Assembly (NCBI RefSeq): GCF_036323735.1
Contig: NC_086024.1
Span: 62,086,924 to 62,150,923, forward strand
Length of the DNA stretch: 64,000 bases
From: Rattus norvegicus
Lineage: Eukaryota > Chordata > Mammalia > Rodentia > Muridae
Reading direction: 5' to 3'
The notes below the pieces were generated by a model that was not told where the DNA came from, ran no database searches, and saw only the letters and a program-made list of their open reading frames with translations. The position numbers were made by a program, and so were the translations under genes. Shown here piece by piece: positions 1 through 11,600 of this stretch. Within the stretch, counting starts at the first letter, position 1, and every line of letters starts with the position of its first letter.

Positions 1-175
1 ACGTGGTTGTTGGGTAGAGGGCTGTAAATGGGGGATGGATGGAGAGGGGACCAGCTATATAGAAGTGGAGTGGGAGTGGTTAGGGAGATATTGGCTCGGA
101 AATTGGGAAAGGGAATAACAATCGAAATGTAAATAAGAAATACTCAAGTTAATAAAGATAAAAAAATAATAACAA
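1..175 (+). mobile_element. L1 3' UTR tail (truncated by window edge)
   Basis: Purine-rich 3' UTR of a rat-type LINE-1, reading on the plus strand. It has a G-rich stretch (GGGGGATGGATGG), then GGGAAAGGGAATAACA, AAATGTAAATAAGAAATA and an A-rich tail with AATAAAG. The same blocks, reverse-complemented, begin each minus-strand L1 elsewhere in the window (3.1, 21.4, 48.6 kb). The 5' part lies outside the window, so the element's length is unknown. Confidence 0.85.
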
Positions 176-943
176 GGAATGAGTGAACCAAAGCAGGACT
201 AAAACTCAGTAGGGCAAACTTCAAATCCTGTAGATCAATGTTCAACATCTACAGCTTCTCATGGCATTATCTAAATGACTTTGTAACCCTCACTCTCTAT
301 TTCTGATATTTAAATCACACATAGGCTCCCATTTGACCTATCCAACTCCTGACATGCAGCTTTCCTTAGTGGCTAACCCATAGTTCTAGAATCTTCAATA
401 TCTTATGGTCTCCATTGCAACTGGAGTTTTATCTTGAAAGTTTCAGACTTTCTTCCCAGGGTCCTTGTAAAAATTCTTGTCTTGCCACACATTATCTGAT
501 ATTAGCAGGAAATCTAGAACTACCGTGAAAGATTGCACAGTCCTTAATTGTATGCCCATCACGTTGCAAAACCTGTACTATATACCTAATGCTGCCTAAT
601 CCTGATGCCAATTAAGAACAGTACTTATCCTTGGGAAATAATTCTATCATTTTGTGTGTGTGTGTGTTCACTCTGGGCTTCCTTAGGAAGTTGCGTTGGA
701 GGAAGAGGCAATGTTTTCCATGTTATCCTCAGTTTAGGCTTTCTCCTTACAGAAGATATTGAATTGTTGATGAATATAGTCCTGCCCTCAGAATACCATT
801 CTTGTTGTCTCAGTGGAGAATGCAATTTCTCTCTATTAACAATAATCTCTGTAACAATTATGTACCTTGATAATGACATCAATTCATAATTTTACTCACC
901 AAACTAGGGAATTTTCTTTCTATCTTTCTGTTCTATTCTGCAC

Positions 944-948
<5 letters not shown>
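176..948. other. Unique sequence, no gene seen
   Basis: No repeat that I recognise apart from a short TG run near 651-667. The open frames here are under 100 codons, have no splice-site or domain context, and look like chance. I see no coding signal. Confidence 0.6.
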
Positions 949-995
<47 letters not shown>

Positions 996-1071
996 ACACC
1001 CTCTCTGTCTCTATCTGTCTTTGTGTCTCTATCTGTCTTTGTGTCTCTGGCTCTCTCTCTGTTTCTCTCTA
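949..1071. repeat. (CA)n plus CT/TCTG-rich compound microsatellite
   Basis: About 22 CA dinucleotides (949-993) are followed by a TCTCTG-rich stretch. That stretch contains two near-identical 18-bp units (TGTCTCTATCTGTCTTTG) and further CTCTCT runs up to about 1071. The length is likely polymorphic. Confidence 0.95.
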
Positions 1072-1470
1072 CCTCCATACATGTAAGCTCACACTTGTAG
1101 CTAAGCAAAATGTCATATATTGAATGCTCTTCTATCTTAAAATTCCTGATGCTAAACAAATGCACAAATTAATACATTACTGTTATAGTCAGCCTCACTC
1201 AATTTCTCATGACACGACAGAATAGAGCTATGGTCCTTGTCAGAATATTCCACAATTGCTTTCTAACTCAGTTTGCAATGGTCTTTATTCCCCTTTGAAA
1301 CCTCGTGACCCTGGTGTCCAATGTCCACATTCTCTTAGCCTTCTGGTCATCAAAACTATCCTCATTTTCAGAATGCTACAGCTTTCTAGCCCAGGTTTAA
1401 ATTCCCCCACATTCTCCTTCAAATTACTTATCACTAGTAAGGCCCCAGTTCTAGGTACCAGAGCTCTGTA

Positions 1471-1822
1471 TTAGTTTTTGTTATCATTGCTGTGACAAAA
1501 TATTCTGAGTAAAGCAACTTAAAGGGAAAAAGGTTTATTTCACCTTACATTTAGGGAGTACAGCCCACTGTGACAAAAGGCAAGGTAGTAAGGACATGAA
1601 CCATGAAGCTGCACTGAGTGCTGGTGCTTAGCTCTCTCTCTTGTCCTTGAGTCAGGGATCTTAACTCATGGGATGTTGTCCCCCACATTCACAATGACTC
1701 TTCCTACCCAAATTACTTAATGTAGATAATGTCTCCTAGTCACGTTCAGAGTCATGTCTCTGCATTCTAGATTCCACCAGTTACCAACATTACCCTTTAC
1801 ATTGGCCATTTTCATTAGTTCT
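1471..1822 (+). repeat. Rodent interspersed repeat, 'family A' (name uncertain)
   Basis: Begins TTGTTATCATTGCTGTGACA, then GCAACTTAAAGG and GGTTTATTTCACC, and runs about 350 bp. The first 50 bp match the reverse complement of the end of the repeat at 4376-4812. I know this sequence type as a very common murine interspersed repeat but cannot name the family safely. Comparison with Dfam or Repbase would settle it. In this answer I call it family A and define its plus orientation by this copy. Confidence 0.6.
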
Positions 1823-2820
1823 TTTTTTTGCAACAACATGTTATTATAAAAGTTTTTTAGATGACAATATTTCCTATGAACAATGTCAAATTGATAGTGT
1901 CAAACTGTAAGCCTGTAGATTGTTGCTAAAATAGCCTATAATAATTCAAGGAACCAGCACAGTGATGAAACTTACACAGTGGATGAAGAAGTCTTCCACA
2001 TAAGATTTACAGCAGCACTCCCTGGCTAGAAATTCCATGCCAGTGCTCATTGACAATACTCAAAAGCACTCCCCTCACTTTCTGTTAATTCAACAAAATA
2101 GTCCTTTAAAATTATGTGTCTGCAATTGTATCCTCTGGAGGTAATGACTATGTTATTAACCTTAACTATAATAACACATTATCACCATTTAGTTTCAGTT
2201 AGTTAATTTGTAAAACAATAGAGAAGATTCTCTAAGTAAGAATCTCTTACTCCTTATTGGCACTGAATAAATACAGTGACCCTCACTGGAAATGGCAGGG
2301 ACCTGAGAAAGAACAGCAGTTTTCCACAGAGGATAGAGTTGGAGTTGAGGCGTTTCTGGGGAACTCAGAAACCAAAACAGATGTAATCAACCTTGAGGCA
2401 TATACTAACAGAACTCACAGCTATTTAGGGCCTTGGGTGAAGGGTATATTTACTTTCTCCAGAACTTTATTTAACTTATTGACTATCACAGGAAATTTCT
2501 TATATGACTACTGTGGTCACAACTCTCCCTAGAAGCAACAGGGAAACTGATGATATTTTTGTTGTTGTTTGTGTTTTTAATGAAATATAAACCTTGAAAT
2601 ACTTTAATTCTCACAAATAATCAACTCTTGTGAAAAACAAAGTTCCAAATCATATTTTCCCCCTCTGGTTTTTCCTTCAGGTTTTCTCAGACTAAAAGTT
2701 AGATTCTGAAGCCATTGACTTTAAATCACAAATGTGGATCTTATTTTGTAAGTAACTGAAAATCACTACTCCATGTAAAATTCTTCTCAAACCTTTGGTA
2801 CTTGAAAAAGCCATCAAACA
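1823..2820. other. Unique AT-rich sequence
   Basis: No recognisable repeat or gene. A 91-codon frame at 2257-2532 has no domain I recognise and no splice context, so I treat it as chance. Confidence 0.5.
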
Positions 2821-2821
2821 A

Positions 2822-2858
<37 letters not shown>

Positions 2859-2912
2859 CACGCACACACACACATATATGTGATATATATACATATATAC
2901 ATATATATATAA
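2822..2912. repeat. (CA)n / (TATA) compound microsatellite
   Basis: CA run at 2822-2853, interrupted CGCACG units, then CACACATATATG and TATATACATATATACATATATA. Simple-sequence DNA with a TA-rich, easily melted end. Confidence 0.95.
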
Positions 2913-3110
2913 AACAAAATTGACAATATGAAAATATCACAATAACTATGTTGTCCATAGAACTGCATCAAATATAAACCTGGTAGACGTAATTAACTTC
3001 TCTATAGTTTTCTGTGAATTCTCAGGAGGTCAATAAAATTCCAATGATGACTGTATCTTGTACTTTATTATGTACCAGCAAAAGTGTTGAACATTCATTC
3101 AAGTACAACA
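2913..3110. other. Short unique spacer
   Basis: Nothing recognised between the microsatellite and the L1 tail. Confidence 0.5.
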
Positions 3111-3402
3111 TTTTTTTATCTTTATTAACTTGAGTATTTCTTATTTACATTTTATTTACATTTCAATTGTTATTCCCCTTCCCGGTTTCCAGGCCAACAT
3201 CCCCCAACCCCTCCCCCTCCCCTTCTCTATGGCTGTTCCCCTCCCCATCCTCCCCCCATTACCATCCTACCCCCAACAATCACGTTCACTGGGGGTTCGG
3301 TCTTGGCAGGACCAAGGGCTTCCCCTTCTACTGGTGCTCTTACTAGGCTATTCATTGCTACCTATGAGGTTGGAGCACAGGGTCAGTCCATGTTTAGTCT
3401 CA
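3111..3402 (-). mobile_element. 5'-truncated L1, 3' UTR only
   Basis: Starts with a poly-T (the reverse of an A tail), then CTTTATTAACTTGAGTATTT, the CCCTTCCCGGTTTCC block and the C-rich tract CCCCCAACCCCTCCCCCTCC. It continues through the AGGACCAAGGGCTTCCCCTT segment and stops in the 3' UTR at about 3402. It contains no ORF2. A TSD was not obvious by eye. Confidence 0.88.
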
Positions 3403-3766
3403 GAATTTTTAAATAGGATAATCATATGTCAAATTGAAAACAAATGAGAATGTAGAACACAAAGCAGACAATGAATTTTCCAACTGCATTAGGAAACATA
3501 AACATAATGTGTATTGGTGAGACTTTATGAATACAGCTTCTAACATCATTAGGAGACATAATCTCACAGGAAACTCAGTGATCCTTTTGCTCTTACAATC
3601 TCTCTACCCCCTTTTCCCCACATTCCCTGAAGTGGGTATGTCCATTGACACTGAGATTTGCAAGTTTTCATTTTGATTTGATTGTGATTTCCATAGTGGC
3701 TTTCATCTACTGCAAAGAGAAGTTGCTTTGATGAGGTGGCTCATGCCAAACTGAACAGGGAAAATC
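3403..3766. other. Unique sequence
   Basis: No repeat or gene recognised. Confidence 0.5.
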
Positions 3767-3994
3767 AAAACAGAGAAAAAAGGGGCTGTTAAGAGCACTG
3801 ACTGTTCTTCCACAGGTCCTGAGTTCAAATCCCAGCAACCGCATGGTGGCTCACAACCATCTGTAATGGAATCTGATGTCCTCTTCTGGTGTGTCTGAAG
3901 ACAGCTACAGTGTACTCATATAAATAAAATAAAATAAATAAACCTTTAAAAAACAATTAACCATCATGATGTTTAAAAAAACAGAGAAAAAAGG
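3767..3994 (+). mobile_element. B2 SINE with 17-bp TSD and A-box deletion
   Basis: The tRNA-derived B2 body runs from about 3782: GGGGCTGTTAAGAGCACTGA, the B-box region GAGTTCAAATCCCAGCAACC, CATGGTGGCTCACAACCATC, CTCTTCTGGTGTGTCTGAAG, then ATAAATAAAATAAAATAAAT. The 17-bp repeat AAAACAGAGAAAAAAGG flanks it exactly at 3767-3783 and 3978-3994, so this is a genuine L1-mediated insertion. The canonical head (GAGAGATGGCTCAGTGG) with the pol III A box is missing between GGGGCT and GTTAAG. The A box is needed for transcription of a source element, so the loss probably came after insertion. The tail carries about 20 bp that is not purely A-rich before the downstream TSD. Confidence 0.95.
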
Positions 3995-4375
3995 AGGAGC
4001 GCAGATTGTGGGTAAATCACAAACACTGGACATTGAGTTATTTATATTGTTTGGTGTTGGTTTTGCTCTGGTCAAATTGTGACTATGTCCTGACTTTTCC
4101 TTTTTGAAGTGAGAATGTATTTAATTTAATTTTTAATTTTATAGAAGCCCATAGCCGTAAGACTCTGAACTTTTAAAGCCAATTTTGGATTTTTTAAAAC
4201 AGATTGGTTATTTTAATGAGACTACAGTTTTAGTGTGTTTCAATTTATAAAGACTATGGGACTTTGAAAGTTATTTATATTTTATATGATTATATTTATA
4301 TTACTATGCCACCTTAAGGGTAAATGGGAAAGAAAAGGCTCCAATTGAAAAGTGATATGTTTGTGTAAGAGTATT
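3995..4375. other. Unique AT-rich sequence
   Basis: No repeat or gene recognised. Confidence 0.5.
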
Positions 4376-4812
4376 TCTTTTTCTGGCTAGTTCTATGTCA
4401 ACTTGACAAAAACTAGAATCATCAGAGAGTAAGGATCCCTAACTGAGAAAATATGTCTATAACATATGTCTATAAGCAAGCCAATAGGGCATTTTCTTAA
4501 TGATTTATAGAAGAAAGTCCAGCCCACTGTGGATATTGATATTCTTAGGCTGATTTCCTGGGTTCAATAGGAAAGCAGGTTGAGCAAGCCATATTGGAGC
4601 AAGTCAGTAAGCAGCACTCTTCCATGGTTTCTGCATCAGTTCCTGCTCCCCCATTCCCCTACCTCTGCTTCCCTATTCTGTTTGAGTTCTTATCTTGACA
4701 TCCTTTGATGATAAAATGGGATGTAAAAGCATAAGCTGAATAGGCACTTTCTTTCCCAAGTTGCACTGGTCATGATATTTCATCATAGCAAAAGTAACAC
4801 TAATTAACACAT
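4376..4812 (-). repeat. Rodent interspersed repeat, family A, full-length-like copy
   Basis: Runs from CTGGCTAGTTCTATGTCAAC through AGGGCATTTTCTTAATGATT, GAAAGCAGGTTGAGCAAGCC and CAGTAAGCAGCACTCTTCCA to TTTCATCATAGCAAAAGTAA. It has the familiar order of a very abundant murine repeat of about 430 bp. Its end is the reverse complement of the start of the 1471-1822 copy, so the two lie in opposite orientation. Family name not assigned. Confidence 0.65.
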
Positions 4813-5057
4813 ACCTCTAAAACAGATTCCAAAACACATTATAAGTTTGCCTCAAGATATCAAAAAAAAAAAATCAAGGGAAAGAGAAATACCTAGATTC
4901 AAATCTCTGTCAAGATCACAGTCTTGGTCTACGTAAAGATTTAGACCAGGTTCTTGAACTAACTAACCCCAAGTCCAGTAGCCAACGGTACTTTTTCTAG
5001 GCATTTATCACAGTTTGGCATACTTAATTTATCAGGAATGCAATTTTGCAATAATGG

Positions 5058-5128
5058 GTAAAAAGAAAAACAAAAACAAGGAAATAAAAAAGGAAAGGAA
5101 GGAAGAAAGGAAGAAAAAGAGAAAGTTA
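5058..5128. repeat. Purine-rich low-complexity tract
   Basis: AAAAAGAAAAACAAAAACAA followed by GGAAAGGAAGGAAGAAAGGA and similar. Degenerate A/G simple sequence. Confidence 0.8.
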
Positions 5129-5399
5129 ACTTCTTTGTTTTTCTTGTACCAGTCAATTGCTATTGTTAAAATAATATGCTATTCAGAAGCCATTTTAATA
5201 AGTCCAGTGTGTGCTTCCATATCCTAACCCCCAAATCAGACAGAAATCTCCTGCTCTACCAGAGGCCGTTCCAGATCCCAAAATCCCACTAACAGACCTC
5301 CACAACTTTTTCAGTATTCACATTCAATACTATTCATAATTCTGCCAATCCTTGCCTTGTCCCAGACCCAACTAAGACGCAACCCTTTGCTCAACCATA

Positions 5400-6505
5400 C
5401 CAACTAGAAGCCCAGAGAGGAAACAAAAACCAAGCAGCAAAATACCCAACCAACAAAGACGAGAACCTCAGCCTAGGATCACAACAATCCCAAATGCCTT
5501 GATGGCATCACAGAACGCAATCAACAGGCAGTGCAAAGTGTCAGCACCATAACCCAACTATCCCAATATTCTAACACAGTTGAAGACAAGAAAAAGACTT
5601 TAAAATAAACTTTATGAAGATAACAAAGATCCTTAAAAAGGAAATAAATCTTTTTTAAAAATCAAGTCAAAGAGAGACAAGCAAAAAATGAAATAATAAA
5701 TAAATCATTTAAAGTCAAGAAAGAAAAGAAGACAAAAACAAAAAAAAAGGTTGAAGGAAATGAAGAAAAGTGTTGAAAACCTGGATGGAAATATAATCAA
5801 TAAGCAAAATACAAATTTAGGAAACTCTAGAAATGAAAATTTTAGGCAAGCATACAGGAATTACTGAGGTAAAGAGGAAACCTGTGTAAACAGAACAGAT
5901 GGAGAGAATCTCAGGAGTTGAAGTTACAATAGCAGAATCATTGTTCAAAATAATACTAAAACAAAAAATAAATCCTGATACAAAGCATCCAGGAAATCTG
6001 GGACATTATGAAAATAACAAACCTAAGAATTGTAGGAATAAAGCATGAAGAAAAATACAGCTCAAAGACATAGAAAATATTTTTCATCAAAATCAGAGGG
6101 GAAAAAAATGGACCAAAGAGCAAATGGATATAGTCAGCTGGTGTAGTCATTGTAATATCTAACAAAATAGACTTCAAACCAAAATTAATCAAAAGAGAGA
6201 GGGAAGGACACTTCATATTCATGAATGAAAAAATCTAACAGGATTATATTTAAATTCTTACCAACTGTCCTCTAAACACAAGGACAGGCACATTTGTAAA
6301 AGAAACATTACTAAAACTAAAAATCACACAATGACCCTCACACATTCATAGTAGGACATTTCAATATCTCACTCTCACCAATGAAAAAGTCATCAGGACA
6401 AAAATAAAATGGATAAATATTGGAGCTAACAGACATTATAAACCAAACGAACCTAACAGACATCTACAGAACATTTCACCCAACCACGAAAGAATAAACC
6501 CACTC
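5400..6505 (+). mobile_element. Old L1 relic, ORF1 and ORF2 endonuclease remnants (left part)
   Basis: Sequence from about 5480 matches the old murine L1 ORF1 order: the coiled-coil region (AGACAAGAAAAAGACTTTAA), the GAATCTCAGGAGTTGAAG block, then CATCCAGGAAATCTGGGACA and AACCTAAGAATTGTAGGAAT, which encodes the start of the RRM (N-L-R-I-x-G-I). Near 6110 it jumps to the ORF2 endonuclease around residue 70 (SNKIDFKP-like, then GHFIF-like), so ORF1's end, the spacer and ORF2's start are deleted. Many stops and indels make it long dead. It is interrupted at 6505 by a young L1 and resumes at 7004. The 5' boundary is uncertain. Confidence 0.8.
6489..6505. repeat. Target-site duplication, left copy
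   Basis: AAAGAATAAACCCACTC, identical to 6987-7003. Removing 6506-7003 joins the old L1 ORF2 reading smoothly (...AACCCACTC then AGTACCTCAC...), which confirms the insertion boundaries. Confidence 0.93.
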
Positions 6506-6986
6506 TGATTCCTTCAACGGGGGTCCCGTTCTCAGTTCAGTGGTTTGCTGCTGGCATTCGCCTATGTATTTGCTGTATTCTGGCTGTGTCTCTCAGGAGA
6601 GATAAAAGAAAGGACTGGAAGAGCTTGAAGGGGCTCGAGACCCCATATGAACAACAATGCCAAGCAACCAGAGCTTCCAGGGACTAAGCCACTATCAAAA
6701 GACTATACATGGACTGACCCTGGACTCTGACCCCATAGGTAGCAATGAATATCCTAGTAAGAGCACCAGTGGAAGGGGAAGCCCTTGGTCCTGCTAAGAC
6801 TGAACTCCCAGTGAACATGATTGTTGGGGGGAAGGCGGTAATGGAGGAAGGATGGGGAGGGGAACACCCATTAGAAGGGGAGAGGGAGGGGTTAGGGGGA
6901 TGTTGGCGTGCAAACCGGGAAAGGGAATAACATTAGAAATGTAAATAAGAAATACACAAGTTAATAAAGAAAAAAAGGAAACAAAA
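6506..6986 (+). mobile_element. Young 5'-inverted L1 (3' UTR) inserted in old L1
   Basis: Two parts of a rat-type L1 3' UTR. The stretch 6506 to about 6602 is in reverse orientation (GATTCCTTCAACGGGGGTCC ... GTGTCTCTCAGGAGAGAT), and from about 6605 to the A tail it is in plus orientation (AGAAAGGACTGGAAGAGCTT onwards). In intact copies the GGAATC end of the inverted piece directly precedes AGAGAAAG, so the inversion removed almost nothing. This is the signature of twin priming. The tail contains AGTTAATAAAGAAAAAAAGG. A 17-bp TSD flanks the element. Confidence 0.93.
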
Positions 6987-7003
6987 AAAGAATAAACCCA
7001 CTC
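6987..7003. repeat. Target-site duplication, right copy
   Basis: AAAGAATAAACCCACTC, identical to 6489-6505. It directly follows the A-rich tail of the inserted L1. Confidence 0.93.
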
Positions 7004-7530
7004 AGTACCTCACAAAACTTTTCCAAAGTGACCACAAGCACAGTTCCAAAGCAAGTCTCAAAAGATTAAAAAAACTGTATCCCACCAGACCACAACCGAA
7101 TAAAGCTGAATTTCAACAAAATACAACAGAAATCCCGAAATTCAAAAAACTGAACAACTTCCTACTAGATGACTACCAAGCGAAGACAGAAATAAAAAAG
7201 TAAATCTTTCGATAATTCAATGCAAATGAACATAGTACATACTAAAGTTATTGGACACAATTAAGTGGTGTTAGAAAAAAATGCTTAAGTATTTCTTTTA
7301 AAAAAGTGATAAATTTCTACTAGCAAGCTAACAGTCTACCTGAAAGCTCTAGAAGAAAAAGAAGTAAGCACCCCCAAGAGGACTACACGATAAGAAGGAA
7401 TGGAACTGAAGTCTAAAATCAATAAAATAGTAACAAAGAGAACAACACAAAGAGTTAATGAAACAAAGAGCTTGTTCTTTGAGAAAATCAACAGGGTAAA
7501 TGAAGCCTTATTCAAACTAACTAAAGGGCT
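7004..7530 (+). mobile_element. Old L1 relic, continuation in ORF2
   Basis: Resumes the ORF2 sequence interrupted at 6505. Recognisable pieces are the S-D-H-H-like endonuclease end (CCACCAGACCACAACCGAAT) and the K-L-N-N-F-L-like CTGAACAACTTCCT. Further on are AAATTTCTACTAGCAAGCTA (S-x-L-A-S/T), GAGAACAACACAAAGAGTTA and TTCTTTGAGAAAATCAACAG (F-F-E-K-I-N). It ends near ACTAAAGGGC, equivalent to about residue 385 of copy 2's ORF2, and carries numerous frame disruptions. Confidence 0.85.
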
Positions 7531-7584
7531 CAACTGGTTACAGGTCCACTCTGGAGGGAGTCACAGCAGCAATTCTACGTGGAA

Positions 7585-7650
7585 CATGGAGGTTTCCTCT
7601 TCCCAGATGACACTAGCTTGTGTAAAGTTGACAAAAATATTAGCCAGCAT
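7585..7650 (+). repeat. Family A terminal fragment
   Basis: TTTCCTCTTCCCAGATGACA, CTAGCTTGTGTAAAGTTGAC and ATTAGCCAGCAT form the reverse complement of the start of the repeat at 4376. Only the terminal ~65 bp are present. The 55 bp before it (7531-7584) are unassigned. Confidence 0.65.
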
Positions 7651-8140
7651 GAGATCTGATTTTTATAACATTGGCACAAAAAAATTGTGTATGTTAAAGT
7701 ATACATACTGGAAAAAAATGGATTGTTAGACTGTAAACATATTACATGTGCCAACTTTGCACCTGGCAAAAGAATAAATAAATTGAAACATACTTTACTA
7801 TCAAGAAAATAAAATATCTACTTAATCATTGACCCAGTTGTAGTCTCATGTGTATAGAGATTGTTTTAGTTATTAAGGAGCAAAATGTGAAACTTCAGTT
7901 TCATAAATCTTGAAATTGTGTAAAACATTAAAGAACAATATTAAATTGAAAACTACCATACTTAAGGAAAATTTTTAAAAAATCATGCTATTGTGCAACC
8001 TCTCTATTGAAGGATCTTGATGTTGGGTAAACTTAATATTTCGTTAAAAGTTATATATTTCTGCAATATTTAGACAATTCTACTAAAATGTGTTAGTGAA
8101 ATGATAATATTCTACTTTTTCTTAGAAGGAGTATATATGG
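7651..8140. other. Unique AT-rich sequence
   Basis: No repeat or gene recognised. Confidence 0.5.
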
Positions 8141-8144
8141 TGGG

Positions 8145-8600
8145 ACTTTTTCACACTCACGGTGATATAAATAATGACACAGAGGTTTATTAATATTTTA
8201 AAGCTTAGGCCTTAGCTTGCTCATCTCCCAACTACTCCATGATTCTGGCCAACGTCCTGTCACATGACCAGGTCTACCACTCTGCCCTGCTCTAGTCAAT
8301 CCATCCACCTTCAACCCCATGGGCAAAATCTCCTGCTTCTCAATTTTTCACCCAGAGTCCCTCTCTCTTCCAAGATCTGCCTTCCACTGCCTGTCCTGCG
8401 ATTGGCTATCAGATCTTTATTAAAACCAATCAGATACAATTCTAAATTGCTTTAGGCAGGGGAAGAGGGAACAAATATTTACAAACCATGAGGTGGGCCA
8501 AGGCTATAGAAAGCAAGATCCAGCTAGTATTTAGCTCTCTGCTGGTGCAGAATTAGCAATTGACTATCAAAAACAGACCTTCATGTACTGTCTCCCTACA
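8145..8600. repeat. Possible ancient interspersed repeat (LTR-like), unclassified
   Basis: A moderately GC-richer block beginning GGGACTTTTTCACACTCACG, with GGTTTATTAATATTTTAAAG, ATTGGCTATCAGATCTTTAT, AACCAATCAGATACAATT and AGGCAGGGGAAGAGGGAACA. Its texture (paired CCAAT-like motifs, a T/A-rich polyadenylation-like segment in reverse) suggests a rodent LTR or similar repeat. I cannot name the family, and no internal retroviral coding sequence is visible. Confidence 0.35.
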
Positions 8601-11600
8601 AGTATACAACTGCTCATTCCTTTTTCCCTAAGATTAGTAATAAGGTTTGAAGTTATAGCACAGTATTAATATCATAATTCAAACTATTTTTGACTTTTAT
8701 GTTATGATGTTCCATATAAAAATTATGCTCTTTAAAATATGATGTGTAACTTTATATTGATAATGAAGTGTGTTTTTAAAATGGAGAAGTCATTGAGAAT
8801 TCTGTGTCTTTTCCGATTGCCCGAGACTAGGCATTTGCACTCTGTCATCCAGTCCCAGGGCATCTTTGTTGATGTGCATTCTTAGTTTTCTTCTAAAGTA
8901 TCAGAGGTGCATGCAAGCTCCATGGGAAACACTGACCAGTTCTTCCTTCTTGGCATTGTACTCTATTTGCTACCCCCTGTGCCCGCCCCATAACATCATT
9001 ACCCATGTGTGGAAAAGTGCTTTGCACTTAAAATCACTCCACTGTCTTTCTCCACACTCTTACAGCCAAGATCAACCTAAAATGCAAGGAATCTGCTTAA
9101 TCTGTAAGAAAAACGCATCAACATTTGGCCAAAGGTTTTAGAATAAGTTCTTTATGTAGTACATGATCAGGCCATTTTTTAAAGCAGGAACTTGTATTGT
9201 GGTGTGTTCTCAGTAGACACGACAGCTGCAATTTCTCTACATATTTAGCCAACTTTCAAGAAAATAAAGGTTTTGAGTTTTACAGGCATTTTATAAGATA
9301 GTTTTAATTTTCTTTTCCTTGATGTGCTCGCTGACATTATTGAACATTTTTGCATGTTTGTTGAGCATTCTAATCTTTTCTTCAAGCATTTTCACTGATT
9401 ATTTGCTAATATCAGTGATGCTGTTCTTTAACGTGTTCTATCTTCTTCAATCAGCTTTTCTCTTGTCTTTGAGAAAGGATCTGTTACTGAGACTAAATCC
9501 AGTGAACTCCAGGATCCCCAAACTTCTGCTTCCCTGGCACCCACCCCATTAGACATTTTACATGCATGGTGGGGATCCTAACTCAGGCCCCATGCTTGCT
9601 CAGCAAACACTTGACTAATTGAGCCTTATAACTTTGGTGAGGTTACTCATAATGAGAAAATTTTCATTTTGTTTTAGAACAAAAATTGGCAAGGATTCCA
9701 AATTTCTCTACTCATGCATCAGTTCCATTATACTTTGAATTATATGTAGAATTCACAGAATAGCATGTGTGCTTTGACTTTTTTCTAAAAAAAATGACAA
9801 CCAAGTGACAAAATCTAAAACTAAATTAGGAAATTCACCTAGAAGATTTGGAGTTTTCAGAATTAGTGATTCCTAAAATTCAGCAAATACTAAAGAGAGT
9901 GGCATCAAATATTGTTGACTGGTTTGTACTACATATTTTATTATGTAGTGACTGTTTTAAGCCCACATGTGTTTTTATTGTGATATGGATGACTGTGTAA
10001 AAGAATTTAATTTAAAATACTAAAAGAGGCAAATTTTAAGTTATCTTGAAATGGGTATTTCACAATAGAGCTGAGTTAATTATCCAGATAAATAACTATA
10101 GAAAAAATTTAATATTCCAAATTGTATTATGCATTTTGGTTAACTGTCTATATAGTCCTGGAAGCCTTGAGAATTTCTGAGATATCCATAGTCTCAATTT
10201 AAAACCCTAAAAAAAACACATTTTATTTTTTAAAAACGCTACTGTTTATTTGCAATATGTAAGTATATTATCAGTTTCAAATGTGCAAGAGATGTGCACA
10301 TTTATTAATATTTAATGCTTTCAGAGAGAAACTTGGAAAAAAGGAAGAATTCAAGGTTTTCTAAATATATTCAACATTATTATGAAGTAAGAGTTTTGAT
10401 AGTAGTGATTTTTAAAATATGCCCATGGGACACTGTTTCAGAAAATGTTGCATGAGTCTACACTATGACATTTGCCTGTGTGCTCATCTCCACAAAACTG
10501 CCTAGCATTAAAATTCCATGCTCAGTTTTCGTAGAAAAATATCCTGAGGAAAGACCATCCTTATGCCAATCCTTAGTTTTTCACTTACAAAGCATAGTTC
10601 CTGGATATGTCAGGTTGCAAGCTTCTCCACCCGTGTTTGTGTAGCTATCCTATAAGCAAGTAGTGGAGAACACTGGTACTCTTTCAAACTTCTTCACTTA
10701 GGCACATAGAGAAAACTCCAAGGAAGGGAGAATACACTAGATATCAAGAGCAAGAAGAATTGGGGGACTGCCTATAGGCCCCAAAAGATCAAAGGCACTT
10801 TATTTAACAAAGAAACATGCTGCAAAAATAGTGGATCCTGTTACTTTTGTCTTCATTCCCTGTTTAATTTTTGTATATTTCTAAGCCTTAAAGTTATTTT
10901 ATCAAATGTTTTATTAATGTTATCAATTTCTTATCTAGCTCTCAAAACCAAACTTTCTGTATCATCTCTAAACAAACAAAATTGGATCTGGGGGCTGAGA
11001 GACTGTCTTTGTCAAGGGAAAAATAAACTTGTGTCCTTGAAAATTTGTTCATACAAAAGCAGCAAAGGAGATAAAACATACTACTCTAAAGAAGCGTAGA
11101 CTTAGAAAACTTTTAGTTGGGAAAAATCTTTGAGATAATAAAATATCTTTTCTATGTCATAACAATAGCTATTGGTTTTATGTTTTCTCTGTGGCCATGG
11201 AAAAAGTAACCTTAAATGTAATTCTTAAGATTCAATCACTCTTGGATCCAACATTCATAAATCCTAAAGATATCCAACATATTAAAGTGGCTGCAAGGTT
11301 TTTGTATAGGGGCAAGGACTGGAGATTGATCCTCTTCTCCCTTGTGGAGAAGCATCTGTATGACTCTTAGCTTACATTATTTTGTTTCTGATGTTGACTT
11401 CAGGAAGTAGAATCTTTTTGTACATTTTCAATGTTCAGCAAGCAGGTGATTTTCGGTCTTTACAAGATCCTCTGCATAGAAAGCTGTGATTACTCAAGAG
11501 CTTCCTCAAAGTTCCTTTCAATCCGCCAGATTTCTTCCCATCCCAAAGCTAATTGCTTTCTGTCAACATTTTTTGCCTGACCAAATAATCATTTCACTAT

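Noticed and set aside
867..1165. Overlapping frames on both strands rich in H-T or C-V repeats
   Set aside because: They translate the CA/GT microsatellite. Simple sequence opens all frames.
2257..2532. 91-codon plus-strand frame as a possible exon
   Set aside because: No domain, no flanking splice consensus, no supporting neighbouring exon.
3782..3850. tRNA-like B-box sequences (also near 16110, 16930, 17900, 62120)
   Set aside because: They belong to B2/B3 SINEs, with SINE bodies and tails, and do not fold as tRNA genes by eye.
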